Assembly (NCBI RefSeq): GCF_023330685.1
Contig: NZ_CP097128.1
Location: 2,294,001-2,358,000 of the forward strand
Length of the DNA: 64,000 nucleotides
Direction of reading: 5' to 3'
DNA from: Conexibacter sp. DBS9H8
GTDB lineage: Bacteria; Actinomycetota; Thermoleophilia; Solirubrobacterales; Solirubrobacteraceae
The notes under the pieces are model-generated. The model saw nothing but the letters and a program-made list of their open reading frames with translations, was not told where the DNA came from and ran no database searches. The stretch's first letter is position 1; each line of letters begins with the position of its first letter. Both the position numbers and the translations under genes were made by a program. Of the stretch, positions 1 to 8,035 are shown one piece after another.

Positions 1-53
1 TGCTCGGTCACCCTCAGCCGGCGGCGATGACCGGGACGAGCCTGCTCAGATGA
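1..53 (+). CDS. 3' end of an upstream coding region (partial)
   Basis: A frame open from the left edge ends with TGA at 51-53 and overlaps the ATG at 50 in an ATGA junction, the commonest coupling arrangement in this window. Only about 16 residues are visible and nothing in them identifies a family. The overlap is the sole reason to believe it. Confidence 0.2.
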   Translation, partial: LGHPQPAAMTGTSLLR

Positions 54-706
54 CCGGACCGCCGGCAGCGCCCGGCGGCTCTGAGGTCGTCGTTCGCCCC
101 GCCGGCCCGCCACCGCGGCGGATCCGCGCGCGAGCCCGTGCCACGCTGGTGCGTGGTCGCACCGGGATGCGCCGGCTGCGGGGCTGGTGGGCCGTGCCGC
201 AGGTCCGCCGCGGGGCGGTCCGGGTCGCTCAGGCGGCGCTTCTGGCAGCCGGGATCGGCGGGGCGCTCGTGCTCCTGCGCCGCTGGGGCGTGGCGGCGGC
301 CGGCGCCGCCGGCGCGCTCGCCACCCTCGGTCGGCGGGTGATCGCGGCCGCCGGCCAGGTCCCCGCGGCGGCGCGCACCGCCCTCGGACTGCGCTGGCTC
401 GCCCGGCTGCTGCGCGCGGGCGCCACCGGCGGGGCCCCGCGCGGGCATCGCCCGTGCCCGTGCTGTCACAGCCGGATCCGTGCCGACGCGCGCGTCTGTT
501 ACCGCTGCCGCAGCGCGGTCGCGCCCGCCGGTCGCCGCCGCGCCCGGTGGCGCGGCGGCGTCGCCACCCTGTGGCGGGTTCTCGCCCTCGACCTCTACCG
601 CCGCTGCCCGCACTGTCGCCGTCGCGTCCATCCCCGGGCACGGGTCTGCCGGTGGTGTGGACTGCCGATCGCCGGCGGGCGCAGACGCCGCCGACCGCGC
701 GGCTGA
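50..706 (+). CDS. membrane protein with two zinc ribbons
   Basis: 218 residues. An Arg/Pro-rich N-terminus is followed by a hydrophobic Ala/Gly/Leu stretch at about 58-98 that can form one or two membrane helices. Two tandem zinc-ribbon knuckle pairs follow: C136/C139 with C150/C153, and C186/C189 with C200/C203. The two ribbons share the pattern CxxCxxxxxxxARVCxxC, which suggests duplication. The tail is strongly basic. Double zinc-ribbon modules of this kind are common in uncharacterised bacterial membrane proteins. No enzymatic motif is visible, so a binding or scaffold role is the most that can be inferred. The ABC exporter begins 88 bp downstream on the same strand and has its own promoter-like hexamer. 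Confidence 0.6.
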   Translation: MTGPPAAPGGSEVVVRPAGPPPRRIRARARATLVRGRTGMRRLRGWWAVPQVRRGAVRVAQAALLAAGIGGALVLLRRWGVAAAGAAGALATLGRRVIAAAGQVPAAARTALGLRWLARLLRAGATGGAPRGHRPCPCCHSRIRADARVCYRCRSAVAPAGRRRARWRGGVATLWRVLALDLYRRCPHCRRRVHPRARVCRWCGLPIAGGRRRRRPRG

Positions 707-781
707 GAGCCGCCGGGCGGCGTCTGCGCGATCGAGGGTCGCGGTTCGCCGGCGCGTCGACGACGGTGCCGAGGACCGTCC

Positions 782-794
782 TACGCTGGCTTGG
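782..794 (+). promoter_or_regulatory. leaderless-type promoter of the ABC exporter
   Basis: TACGCT at 782-787 fits the actinobacterial -10 pattern TAnnnT. Seven bases separate it from the ATG at 795, so transcription would begin at or next to the A of the start codon. No Shine-Dalgarno sequence precedes the ATG. This supports the start at 795 over the longer open frame upstream. Confidence 0.55.
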
Positions 795-2546
795 ATGCGC
801 AAGGACGCCCGTACCCTCGCCTTCTTCTGGGAGTGCTCGCGACGCTACCCGCGGCTGCTGATCGGCACCTTCGGGTACAACGCGCTCGCGATCGTGGCCG
901 ACTCGACGGTGCCCCTGATCATCGCGATGGGGCTCAACCACCTCGCCTACGGCCACCACGGCTGGCACTGGTTCATCGTCCCCGGGATCGCCGTCGCGGT
1001 GCTCCAGGCCCTCGGCGTGATCGGCTGGAACCGGGGGATCAAGAACCTCTGGCGGCTCGAGATCAAGGTCCGCGAGGACCTTGCCGAGCGGACCTTCAGT
1101 CACATCGCCCACCAGTCCGAACAGTTTCACCTCGACAACTTCGGCGGAGCACTCGTCGCCGACCAGACGAAGTTCATCTCCGCCTACGAACGTCTGATGG
1201 ATGAGGCGGTGTTCTCCTATTTCACGACGCTGATGACCGTCCTCTTCATCGTCGTCGCACTCGTCTGGACGCTGTGGTGGTTCGTCCTCGCGCTGCTGAT
1301 CATGTCCGCCCTCTACATGGTCGTCGGGGTGCGCACCCGCCAGCGCGAGATCCCCCAGTCGGAGAAGGCCGCGAGCACCCATTCACGCCAGACCGCCCAG
1401 ATCGCCGACACGGTGACGAACATCGGCACGGTCCGCAGCTTCGGCCACGAAGGCCATGAGGACGACCTCTACGAGGTACGCACCGACCGCTATGTGCGGG
1501 AGGAGCGCGAGCTGCTGGCGCTCAACATGGCCGGCTTCTTCGCCTCCGAGACGGTCAACCGGATCACCCTGCTGGTCGTGCTCGGCTTCGCCGTGTTCGC
1601 CGTCATCACCTGGGATGCGAAGGTCGGGACGATCCTCATCGTCGTCACCTACACCCAGTCGCTGCTCAACCGCCTCCACCAGGTCCAGCGGTCGCTCAAG
1701 AACGTCGTCAAATCCCTTGGGGATGCCCGCTCGATGATGGCGATCCTCGACACCGAGCCGACGGTGACCGACGTCCGCCATCCGCGCCCGTTCCGGCTCA
1801 CCCATGGGGCCGTCGAGTTTCGGGACGTTCACTTCGCCTACCCGGGCCGGGAGACGCTCTTTGACCACTTCAACCTGATGATCCCCCCGGGCCAGCGTGT
1901 CGGGCTCGTCGGCGCATCCGGGTCGGGCAAGACGACCCTGTCGAAGCTTGTGCTGCGCTTCATCGACCTCGACGGCGGCCAGATCCTCATCGACGGGCAG
2001 GACATCAGCCAGGTCGCCCAGTCGGAGTTGCGCCAGCAGGTCACCTACGTCCCCCAGGAGCCGCTGCTCTTTCACCGCACGATCACCGAGAACATCGCCT
2101 ACGGCCGCCTCGGGGCCGAGCGGACCGAGGTGATCGCCGCCGCCGAGCTATCCCGCGCCGCCGAGTTCATCGACGAGCTGCCCGAAGGCTATGAGACGAT
2201 GGTCGGCGAGCGTGGGACGAAGCTGTCGGGCGGCCAGCGCCAGCGGATCGCCCTCGCCCGCGCGTTCCTCAAGCGCACCCCGCTGCTGATCCTCGATGAG
2301 GCGACCTCCGCGCTGGACTCCCACTCCGAGGCGCTCATCCAAGCCGCCCTGAGCGACCTGATGGAGGGACAGACGGCGATCGTCATCGCCCACCGGCTCT
2401 CGACCGTCGCCGGGCTCGACCGGATCGTCGTGCTCGACCAGGGCCGGGTGATCGAGGACGGCGCCCACGCTGACCTGCTCGCGGCCGACGGCGTCTACGC
2501 GAGCCTGTGGGCCCGCCAGTCCGGCGGGTTCATCGCCGGACGCTGA
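795..2546 (+). CDS. ABC exporter, fused permease-ATPase
   Basis: 583 residues, the usual size of a half-transporter of the exporter (ABCB/MsbA-like) family that works as a homo- or heterodimer in the cytoplasmic membrane. The first ~310 residues carry the transmembrane domain (hydrophobic segments near 25-45, 60-80, 145-185 and 250-290). The nucleotide-binding domain follows: Walker A GASGSGKTT at about 373, signature LSGGQRQR at about 477, Walker B LLILDEATSALD at about 497 with the catalytic Glu present, and the H-loop in AHRLS. The frame stays open upstream to 480, but those codons overlap the zinc-ribbon gene and look non-coding. The substrate cannot be read from the sequence; lipids, peptides or drugs are all possible for the family. 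Confidence 0.93.
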   Translation: MRKDARTLAFFWECSRRYPRLLIGTFGYNALAIVADSTVPLIIAMGLNHLAYGHHGWHWFIVPGIAVAVLQALGVIGWNRGIKNLWRLEIKVREDLAERTFSHIAHQSEQFHLDNFGGALVADQTKFISAYERLMDEAVFSYFTTLMTVLFIVVALVWTLWWFVLALLIMSALYMVVGVRTRQREIPQSEKAASTHSRQTAQIADTVTNIGTVRSFGHEGHEDDLYEVRTDRYVREERELLALNMAGFFASETVNRITLLVVLGFAVFAVITWDAKVGTILIVVTYTQSLLNRLHQVQRSLKNVVKSLGDARSMMAILDTEPTVTDVRHPRPFRLTHGAVEFRDVHFAYPGRETLFDHFNLMIPPGQRVGLVGASGSGKTTLSKLVLRFIDLDGGQILIDGQDISQVAQSELRQQVTYVPQEPLLFHRTITENIAYGRLGAERTEVIAAAELSRAAEFIDELPEGYETMVGERGTKLSGGQRQRIALARAFLKRTPLLILDEATSALDSHSEALIQAALSDLMEGQTAIVIAHRLSTVAGLDRIVVLDQGRVIEDGAHADLLAADGVYASLWARQSGGFIAGR

Positions 2547-2568
2547 GCGTCGCGGTGATGCCGTCGGC

Positions 2569-3204
2569 TCATCGGCGGACGCTGCCTGCCGCGACGAACC
2601 AGGCGCCGTCGAGGATGATCTCCCCGTCGATCTCCTCGGCGAGCTCCGCAGCGGTGAGGAAGCGTTTGAACACGCGGTGGCGGGAGCCGTCGTTGAGTAC
2701 TCGCTCGTCCCAGCGCTGCGATGGCGTGTCGGGCCGCCGGGCGGTGTCGACGATCACCAGCTCGGAGGCGACCCGACGCGCCTCAGTGAGGAAGCGATCC
2801 CGCTCGCCCGCGGGCAGGTGACCGTAGAAGTGGCCGCTGAACACGCGCTCGAACGCGCCGTCGGGGAACGGAAGCCGGAGCGCATCGGCAGTGAGCACGG
2901 TCGCGTCGGGTACGCGCCCACGGGTGATCGCGACCATCGCCGGGCTCTGGTCGACGGCGGTCAGCTGACCGGGGAGGTGGCGGGTGAGGAAGCCACTGCC
3001 ACAGGCGACGTCGAGGGTCCGTCGCGACGTGAGGTGTGCGAGCAGGACGGTGAGGCGTTCCACCTCCGCGGCCCAACCGGGGCGGTCCCGGTCGGCGAAC
3101 ACGCCGGTGCCGAGGTACCAGTCGTCGTACTCGGCGGCCCGCTGCTGGTAGTAGGCGGCGGTCGCCGGGTCGGTGGCGAAGCGGGGCGCAGCCGGGTCAG
3201 ACAC
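2569..3204 (-). CDS. class I SAM-dependent methyltransferase
   Basis: 211 residues, GTG start at 3204. Motif I is LDVACGSGFLTRHLPG, the glycine-rich SAM-binding loop. An acidic residue follows the next strand (LTAVDQSP), and the motif with DALRLPFPDGAFERVF is typical of the methyltransf_11/25 group. The N-terminus (FATDPATAAYYQQRAAEYDDWY) resembles UbiE/COQ5-like small-molecule methyltransferases. The acceptor is not predictable. The gene converges on the ABC exporter with 22 bp between the stops. About 96 bp separate its start from the end of the DUF2256-like gene, which may be co-transcribed. Confidence 0.85.
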   Translation of the reverse strand: MSDPAAPRFATDPATAAYYQQRAAEYDDWYLGTGVFADRDRPGWAAEVERLTVLLAHLTSRRTLDVACGSGFLTRHLPGQLTAVDQSPAMVAITRGRVPDATVLTADALRLPFPDGAFERVFSGHFYGHLPAGERDRFLTEARRVASELVIVDTARRPDTPSQRWDERVLNDGSRHRVFKRFLTAAELAEEIDGEIILDGAWFVAAGSVRR

Positions 3205-3300
3205 GGGGCGATCGAGATGCGGGGCCGGCGTGAGATGCGAGGGCGGCTCGGGGGTGGGGAGGGGCGGCGCTCCGAGGATGGCGAGGGTGCGAGCGTGCGT

Positions 3301-3525
3301 TCATGGCCGGGGGCGGCGGTGGGCGGAGCGTCCCGACGGGGCAGGGGGGTCGGTCGCCGCCGCGGCGACCCCGGCCACGGCGGCCGCCCGCGCACCGCGG
3401 CGGCAGCGCTCGGAGCAGTAGCGCACCTGATCCCAGTCCCGTGCCCACTTGTGACGCCAGTGAAACGGGCGGCCACAGACCGGGCAGACCTTCGCCGGCA
3501 GGTCGGATCGGCGGCGGGGTGCCAT
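3301..3525 (-). CDS. DUF2256-like small zinc-binding protein
   Basis: 74 residues from the ATG at 3525. The core has [20 protein letters not shown] followed by YCSERCRR, the four-cysteine arrangement of the DUF2256 family of small bacterial proteins with no established function. The C-terminal 30 residues are Ala/Pro/Arg-rich and probably disordered. Upstream codons in the same frame (to 3687) do not look coding. TAGCTT lies 8 bases before the ATG, consistent with leaderless transcription. Confidence 0.72.
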   Translation of the reverse strand: MAPRRRSDLPAKVCPVCGRPFHWRHKWARDWDQVRYCSERCRRGARAAAVAGVAAAATDPPAPSGRSAHRRPRP

Positions 3526-3702
3526 CAGGCTAAAAGCTACCGGCCCACAACACGATCCGTGTTCCATCCGGGTATCCGGATTCTCTCCGTCAGGAGCCGC
3601 CTGGCGGAACGCAGCGAGGTCGGGGACCTCGGGTCCGGCGGGGAGACGATGAGACTCCGCCGCTTGGCTGCCCGATGGGCAGCACAAGCCGGGTAAACGA
3701 GA

Positions 3703-3775
3703 AGCGGCGGACGGGGGTCGAACCCGCGACCTTCGGCTTGGGAAGCCGACGCTCTACCAACTGAGCTACCACCGC
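3703..3775 (-). tRNA. tRNA-Gly (anticodon CCC)
   Basis: A 73-nt cloverleaf folds on the minus strand: acceptor GCGGTGG/CCGCCGC with one G-U pair, D arm GCTC/GAGC, anticodon stem TCGGC/GCCGA around loop TTCCCAA (anticodon CCC), and T arm with TTCGACC. The discriminator base is U, as usual for bacterial tRNA-Gly. The 3' CCA is not encoded. A TAGATT hexamer (minus strand, 3792-3787) lies 11 nt upstream of the mature 5' end and is a likely -10. Confidence 0.95.
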
Positions 3776-3853
3776 GACGCCTGATCAATCTAGCGAACCG
3801 GCGCACTGGGATGCGGTGGCGCGGGCGTCTCCCCCGAGCCGACCCGAGCGGTT

Positions 3854-3892
3854 GGGGGATGGGTGGCGGGTGGGTGGGAGCGGGTGGGTGGG
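3854..3892 (+). repeat. tandem G-run tract, potential G-quadruplex
   Basis: Eight runs of three or more G lie within 39 bases on the plus strand, with loops of 1-4 nt. The 14-base unit GGGTGGGTGGGAGC is present once in full and again almost in full. It sits between tRNA-Gly and the gene at 3970, about 80 bp upstream of that start. The pattern meets the usual criteria for a G-quadruplex; any regulatory role is inference. Confidence 0.6.
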
Positions 3893-3969
3893 AGCGGTCG
3901 AGTCAGCGCGACGACCCGTCCAGGGTGGCGCGGGTGATCGTTCCCTCCCGTCCGGTAGAACTTCTGCTC

Positions 3970-4350
3970 ATGAACGCCACCACATTTGCCGTGGGTGCCG
4001 CGCGCGCTCGGCTCGCCTTCGGGATCGCCGCCCTGGCCGCGCCCGCCGTCATGGTCACGTCGATGACCGGCCGCAGCCCCGAGGGCGCCGAGCGGGAGTT
4101 CACGCGGATGTGGGGCGGGCGCGATGCCGCCCTCGGGCTCGGGCTCATCGCCGCGGTCAACGGCGGAGCGCCGGTGGCCGGGTGGGTGCGCGCCGCGGCC
4201 GTGGCGGACGCGTGTGACGCGGTCGGCGCGGTGCTCGGACGCACGCGGCTCAGCGAGAACGGATTCAAGGTGACGCTCGCGATCGCCGGCGGTTCGGCGG
4301 CCGCTCATCTCCTGCTCGCCCCATGGGCCGACCGGCGCGCCGGTCTCTGA
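3970..4350 (+). CDS. small integral membrane protein (DUF4267-like)
   Basis: 126 residues from the ATG at 3970. Hydrophobic segments lie at about 10-30, 50-65, 73-90 and 103-118, giving three or four predicted membrane helices. The central MWGGRDAALGLGL resembles the conserved G-x-R-D-x-x-L-G-x-G segment of small DUF4267-type membrane proteins, but I am unsure of that assignment. No catalytic motif is visible. Upstream frames to 3811 run through the G-rich tract and are unlikely to be coding. The gene converges on map across the hairpin-rich spacer. Confidence 0.65.
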   Translation: MNATTFAVGAARARLAFGIAALAAPAVMVTSMTGRSPEGAEREFTRMWGGRDAALGLGLIAAVNGGAPVAGWVRAAAVADACDAVGAVLGRTRLSENGFKVTLAIAGGSAAAHLLLAPWADRRAGL

Positions 4351-4353
4351 GTC

Positions 4354-4395
4354 ACGGGGGGACTAATGCGTTCCCACGACGCATTTGTCCCCCGT
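4354..4395. repeat. extragenic hairpin, copy 1
   Basis: A 42-base inverted repeat with a 15-16 bp stem, one bulge and one mismatch (left arm 4354-4370, loop 4371-4379, right arm 4380-4395). It sits 3 bp after the stop of the membrane-protein gene, between convergent genes. No T-run follows on either strand, so it is not a classical intrinsic terminator. It shares GGGGGACT on the left arm, TCCCCC on the right and a flanking TCGTT with the next hairpin. Confidence 0.6.
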
Positions 4396-4427
4396 CGTTC
4401 CCGGTCCAGCGCCCGAACCACAATGGC

Positions 4428-4464
4428 GGGGGACTTTCGTGCCCTGAGGGCACGGTTCTCCCCC
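4428..4464. repeat. extragenic hairpin, copy 2
   Basis: The inner stem GTGCCC/GGGCAC closes a TGA loop and the outer stem GGGGGA/TCCCCC (4428-4433 with 4459-4464) encloses it, with an internal mismatch region. Its outer sequence GGGGGACT...TCTCCCCCCTCGTT matches copy 1, 33 bp away. The inner stems differ in sequence, which suggests structural conservation. The remainder of 4351-4529 shows nothing else. Confidence 0.5.
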
Positions 4465-4529
4465 CTCGTTCGCTTGGCCTCCGGACACCGTGCCGCCACC
4501 TCGCGGGCCGGGGCGGAGCTTCAGTGCTC

Positions 4530-5291
4530 TCAGTCGCCCTCAGGCGGCGCCGTGAGCACGACCGGCCCGCCCTCACCAACGATGATCGTGTGCTCCTCAT
4601 GGGCGGACAGGGAACCGTCGCGGGTCCGCATCGTCCAGCCGTCGCGGTCTTGGACGAGTTCCTCTCCGCCGGCCCCGAGCATCGGTTCGATCGTGAAGAC
4701 CATCCCCTCTCGGAGGATCTGGTCACCTTCAGGGCCCTCGAACGGGAAGTTGTAGACAGTCGGATCCTCGTGCATCTCGGTGCCGATCCCGTGGCCGGTC
4801 AGATCGCGGAAGACGGTGAAGCCCCGCGCGGTGCTCACCCGTTCCACGGCCGCGCCGATGTCGCGCAGGCTCGCCCCGGGCTGGGCGGCCCGAATTCCCG
4901 CGGCGAGGGCGGCGTGGGTGGCGGCCATCAGCCGCTGGGCCGCCGGGGACACCGGGCCGACCGGCACCGTCGTCGCCGCGTCCGCGTGGAAGCCGTCGAG
5001 CTCGGCGGCGATGTCGAGGGTCACGAGTTGGCCGGCCCGGAGTCGCCGGTCCCCCGGAATGCCGTGGACCACCTGATCGTCGACGCTGACGCAGATGAAC
5101 CCGGGGTAGTCGTAGGTGAGGATCGGACCCGAGCGCGCGCCCTCGGCGCGCAGGAACGCCGCGGCTGCCCGATCGAGCTCGCCGGTGCTCACACCCGGGG
5201 CGACCGCCGCCCGAGAGTGAGCCAACGCGGCGGCGATGAGCGCACCGATCCGGCGCATCCCGGCGACGGTGTCAGGATCGGAGGCGACCAC
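4530..5291 (-). CDS. map: methionine aminopeptidase, type I
   Basis: 253 residues; removes the N-terminal Met from nascent proteins in the cytosol using a dinuclear metal centre. All five metal ligands are present in order: D93 (VTLDIAAELDG), D104 (FHADAATT), H167 (TGHGIG), E202 (FTIEP) and E233 (AHEEHT). Length matches class Ia enzymes with no N-terminal zinc finger. The GTG start at 5291 is supported by TACGCT six bases upstream (leaderless arrangement). It is divergent from the thioredoxin gene. Unlike the common actinobacterial arrangement, secY, adk and infA do not neighbour it here. Confidence 0.95.
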   Translation of the reverse strand: MVASDPDTVAGMRRIGALIAAALAHSRAAVAPGVSTGELDRAAAAFLRAEGARSGPILTYDYPGFICVSVDDQVVHGIPGDRRLRAGQLVTLDIAAELDGFHADAATTVPVGPVSPAAQRLMAATHAALAAGIRAAQPGASLRDIGAAVERVSTARGFTVFRDLTGHGIGTEMHEDPTVYNFPFEGPEGDQILREGMVFTIEPMLGAGGEELVQDRDGWTMRTRDGSLSAHEEHTIIVGEGGPVVLTAPPEGD

Positions 5292-5317
5292 GGGGTCAGC
5301 GTAGTCACCGGTAAGCT
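5292..5317. promoter_or_regulatory. divergent promoter region, map / ccmG-like gene
   Basis: Minus strand: TACGCT (5303-5298) then six bases to the GTG of map. Plus strand: TAAGCT (5312-5317) followed by nine bases to the ATG at 5327. Both fit TAnnnT with a start codon at or within a few bases of the expected start of transcription. No Shine-Dalgarno sequence is visible for either gene. Confidence 0.5.
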
Positions 5318-5326
5318 GTGACGACG

Positions 5327-5899
5327 ATGCGCCGGTATGCCGTGCCTGCTGTGATCACCGCCGTGGCGGTTGCCCTGCTGATCGTGCTCGCGACCGGGAT
5401 CGCCAGTCAGGGGACGAACAACTCGATCGCTGACGGGGTCGCCACTCACCACTACCGCACCGCGCCGGATCTCCACGCCCAGCTTCCGGCCCTTGCGGGG
5501 GACCCGGCGGACGGCGGCCGGCGGACCCGGAGTCTTGCCGACTACCGCGGCAGGGTCGTGCTGATCAACCTGTTCGCCTCCTGGTGTGTCCCCTGTCAGG
5601 CCGAGGCGCCGGTGCTCCGCCAAGCCCAGGCACTGCTGTCGGCCCACGGCGGGACCGTGCTCGGTGTCACCTACCAGGACAGCCCCCAGAACGCGCTCAG
5701 CTTCATCCGCCGCTACCACATCGACTACCCGGTCGTGCGGGACGTCGCCGGGGCGTTCGCCAACGCCTACAACGTCAACGGGGTGCCGGACACGTTCGTG
5801 ATGAACCGGGCCGGTAAGATCGTCGCGTTGAACCTGTATCAGCTCACCCCGGCCTGGGTGCACCAGACGCTTCCCCGGATCATCGCGGAGCAGTCATGA
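5327..5899 (+). CDS. TlpA/ResA/CcmG-type membrane-anchored thioredoxin
   Basis: 190 residues from the ATG at 5327; a GTG at 5318 is an alternative start. An N-terminal helix at about 5-25 anchors the protein with its domain outside the membrane. The AhpC/TSA-thioredoxin fold shows the redox motif WCVPC (C87, C90) and the cis-Pro region NGVPDTF. It overlaps the ccmH gene in an ATGA junction, so the likely job is to keep apocytochrome c thiols reduced (CcmG role). General extracytoplasmic disulfide reduction is an alternative. Confidence 0.88.
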   Translation: MRRYAVPAVITAVAVALLIVLATGIASQGTNNSIADGVATHHYRTAPDLHAQLPALAGDPADGGRRTRSLADYRGRVVLINLFASWCVPCQAEAPVLRQAQALLSAHGGTVLGVTYQDSPQNALSFIRRYHIDYPVVRDVAGAFANAYNVNGVPDTFVMNRAGKIVALNLYQLTPAWVHQTLPRIIAEQS

Positions 5900-6369
5900 T
5901 CCGACTCCGTCGGCTGCTCGTTCTCATCGGCCTCAGCGGCGCTCTGCTCCCCGGCACGGCGGTGGCGGCTGGCCATCTCAGTGCCTACAGCCTGCAGCCG
6001 ACGTTCATGTGCGTCTCCTGCCACGAGCCGCTCAACCAGGTCAGCTCACCGGAGGCGCAGGCCGAGAAGCAGACGCTCGCCCAACTCGTCAACCGTGGGC
6101 TGACGCTGCCGCAGATCAAGACTCAGATGGTCAGCGACTACGGTGAGCAGGTCCTCGCTCAGCCTCCGGCTCAGGGTCTCGATCTGCTCGTCTACATCTT
6201 GCCTCCGCTCGTGCTCGTACTCGGGCTCGGGCTGCTCGCCTACAACCTGCCGCGCTGGCGCCGGCGCTCCCGGGCGGCGGCGATGGTCGAACTGTCCTCC
6301 GAGGTATGGCAGCTCTCGCCGTCGGATGCGGCGAGGCTCGACGCTGAGCTGCAGAGCTTCGACCGCTGA
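5896..6369 (+). CDS. ccmH: cytochrome c maturation protein CcmH/CycL
   Basis: 157 residues. A signal-anchor at 4-25 is followed by FMCVSCHEPL, the CxxC motif (C39, C42) of the CcmH family, which resolves mixed disulfides on apocytochrome c. The helical segment QIKTQMVSDYGEQVLAQPP matches the conserved family block, and a second membrane helix lies at about 96-115, so the domain faces the outside. Here the usual CPVC-type motif is CVSC, keeping both cysteines. It converges on argS with 13 bp between stops. The other Ccm genes are 9 kb away (14.9-18.1 kb); ccmABCD are not in the window. Confidence 0.85.
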   Translation: MIRLRRLLVLIGLSGALLPGTAVAAGHLSAYSLQPTFMCVSCHEPLNQVSSPEAQAEKQTLAQLVNRGLTLPQIKTQMVSDYGEQVLAQPPAQGLDLLVYILPPLVLVLGLGLLAYNLPRWRRRSRAAAMVELSSEVWQLSPSDAARLDAELQSFDR

Positions 6370-6382
6370 ACGCGGCCGCTCA

Positions 6383-8035
6383 CTACATGCTCGTCGGGGC
6401 ACTCACGCCGAGCATCTCGAGGACGAGCCTGAGGACACCGCCGGTCGCGCTCGCGAGAGCGACCCGGAACGCGCGGCCCTCCTCAGAGGGGGCGCCGGCA
6501 ATCGGACAGTCGCGGTAGAAGGCGGTGAACTGCTGGGCGAGACCCAGGGCGTAGGCGGCGATCCGGTGCGGGGCGCGGCGCAGTGACGCCTCCGCGATCT
6601 CCTCGGGCAGGCCACACAGCTTGAGGATCAGCTCCCGTTCGCTCGCCTCGAGCTCTCCCGGGGCATCGACCCAGCCGGCGGCGCGGGCCCCGGCGAGCGT
6701 GTCGGGCCCGACCCGACCGAGCACCGAGTGGATCCGAGCATGAGCGTACTGGATGTAGTAGACCGGGTTGTCATTCGACTGGGCTCGGGCCAGATCGAGG
6801 TTGAGATCGAGCGTCCGGTCGTGGGAGCTCTGGAGCATGAAGTATCGCGTGGCGTCGATCCCGATCTCGTCGAGGAGGTCGTCGAGGGTGACGAACTCCC
6901 CGCGGCGCTTGGACATCTTTGCCCGTTCATCGCCCTCGACGAGATGAACGAGCTGCATGATCAGCGCCTCGAGTCGGTCTGGAGCTTCACCGAGGCTCGC
7001 GAACGCCGCCCGCAGGCGCGGAACGTAGCCGTGATGGTCGGCCCCGAGGACGAGGATCTGGCGCTCCCAGCCGCGGTCGCGCTTGGATTGCATGTAGGCG
7101 ATATCGGAGGCGAAGTAGGTGTGGTCCCCCCCGGTGCGGTAGAGCACACGATCCTTGTCGTCGCCGAAGTCGGTCGTGCGCAGCCACACCGCGCCGTCGT
7201 GCTCGTAGACGTGGCCGGCCTCGGTGAGCTCGGCGATCGCCGCCTCGACCCCGCTTGGGCTGCCCTCGTGCAACGAGCGTTCGGAGAAGAAGCGGTCGTA
7301 GTCGACCCGGTAGCGGTGCAGGGTTGCCCGGATTTCCTCCAAGAGGTGAGTGACCGCCTGCTGGGAGAGGTCGCTCACGGGGACGGACGGGTTGGCGGCG
7401 TCCGGCAGCGCGGCGGCGATCTTGGCGACGTAGTCGCCCTGATAGCCCTCCTCAGGGACCGGCTCGCCGAGCGCGCGGGCGCGAACCGACGCGCCGAGGT
7501 GAAGGACCTGTGAGCCGAAATCGTTGACGTAGTACTCCCGTCCGACGGTGTGGCCGTAGTGGGAGAGGATGCGGGCGAGGGTGTCACCGAACGCGGCGTG
7601 GCGGCCCGATGCCGCGACGACCGGTCCGGTCGGATTCGCCGATACGAACTCCACGAGGATACGTTCGGGCGGGGCGGCCCCGCCCGCGCCGAACCGGTCG
7701 CCGGCGGCGAGGACGGCACCGAGCGCGCCGCGATGCCAGGAGGATGCGAGGGTCAGGTTGACGAAGCCTGGGCCGGCGACGGTGACCGCCGCGAGGTTGG
7801 CGCCAAGCTCGTCCTGGAGGGCATCGCAGAGTCGCTGCGCGATCTCTCGGGGCGGCTCCGCCAGGGCTGGGGCGAGGAGCATCGCCGCGTTGGTCGCGAA
7901 CTCGCCCTGGGCGGCGCGCTTGGGCCGCTCCAGAGACGGGGGGGCGGCCGCGGCATGTCCGCCGCGGACCGAGGCCACCGCGCGATCGAGGGCGGCGCGC
8001 AGGTCAGAGACGGGGTCGTTGCTCACGTCCATCAT
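6383..8035 (-). CDS. argS: arginyl-tRNA synthetase with altered HIGH motif
   Basis: 550 residues, full length. The N-terminal Arg-tRNA-synt-N domain spans about 1-95, the class I Rossmann catalytic core follows, and a DALR anticodon-binding domain ends the protein. The KMSKS loop is present as KMSKRRGEFVTL. The HIGH region reads PTGPVVAASGR: the position normally occupied by HxGH (as in PTGxLHxGHxR) is VAAS at 140-143, so both signature histidines are missing. The rest of the core (EFVSANPTG, GREYYVNDFGSQ) is well conserved, so this is a genuine ArgRS and not a decayed copy. It overlaps the channel gene by 4 bp and ends the rlmH-channel-argS operon. Confidence 0.93.
   Translation of the reverse strand: MMDVSNDPVSDLRAALDRAVASVRGGHAAAAPPSLERPKRAAQGEFATNAAMLLAPALAEPPREIAQRLCDALQDELGANLAAVTVAGPGFVNLTLASSWHRGALGAVLAAGDRFGAGGAAPPERILVEFVSANPTGPVVAASGRHAAFGDTLARILSHYGHTVGREYYVNDFGSQVLHLGASVRARALGEPVPEEGYQGDYVAKIAAALPDAANPSVPVSDLSQQAVTHLLEEIRATLHRYRVDYDRFFSERSLHEGSPSGVEAAIAELTEAGHVYEHDGAVWLRTTDFGDDKDRVLYRTGGDHTYFASDIAYMQSKRDRGWERQILVLGADHHGYVPRLRAAFASLGEAPDRLEALIMQLVHLVEGDERAKMSKRRGEFVTLDDLLDEIGIDATRYFMLQSSHDRTLDLNLDLARAQSNDNPVYYIQYAHARIHSVLGRVGPDTLAGARAAGWVDAPGELEASERELILKLCGLPEEIAEASLRRAPHRIAAYALGLAQQFTAFYRDCPIAGAPSEEGRAFRVALASATGGVLRLVLEMLGVSAPTSM

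Noticed and set aside
480..794. N-terminal extension of the ABC exporter to 480
   Set aside because: The extension overlaps the zinc-ribbon gene, is Arg/Ala-rich without structure, and the ATG at 795 has a well-placed -10 hexamer.
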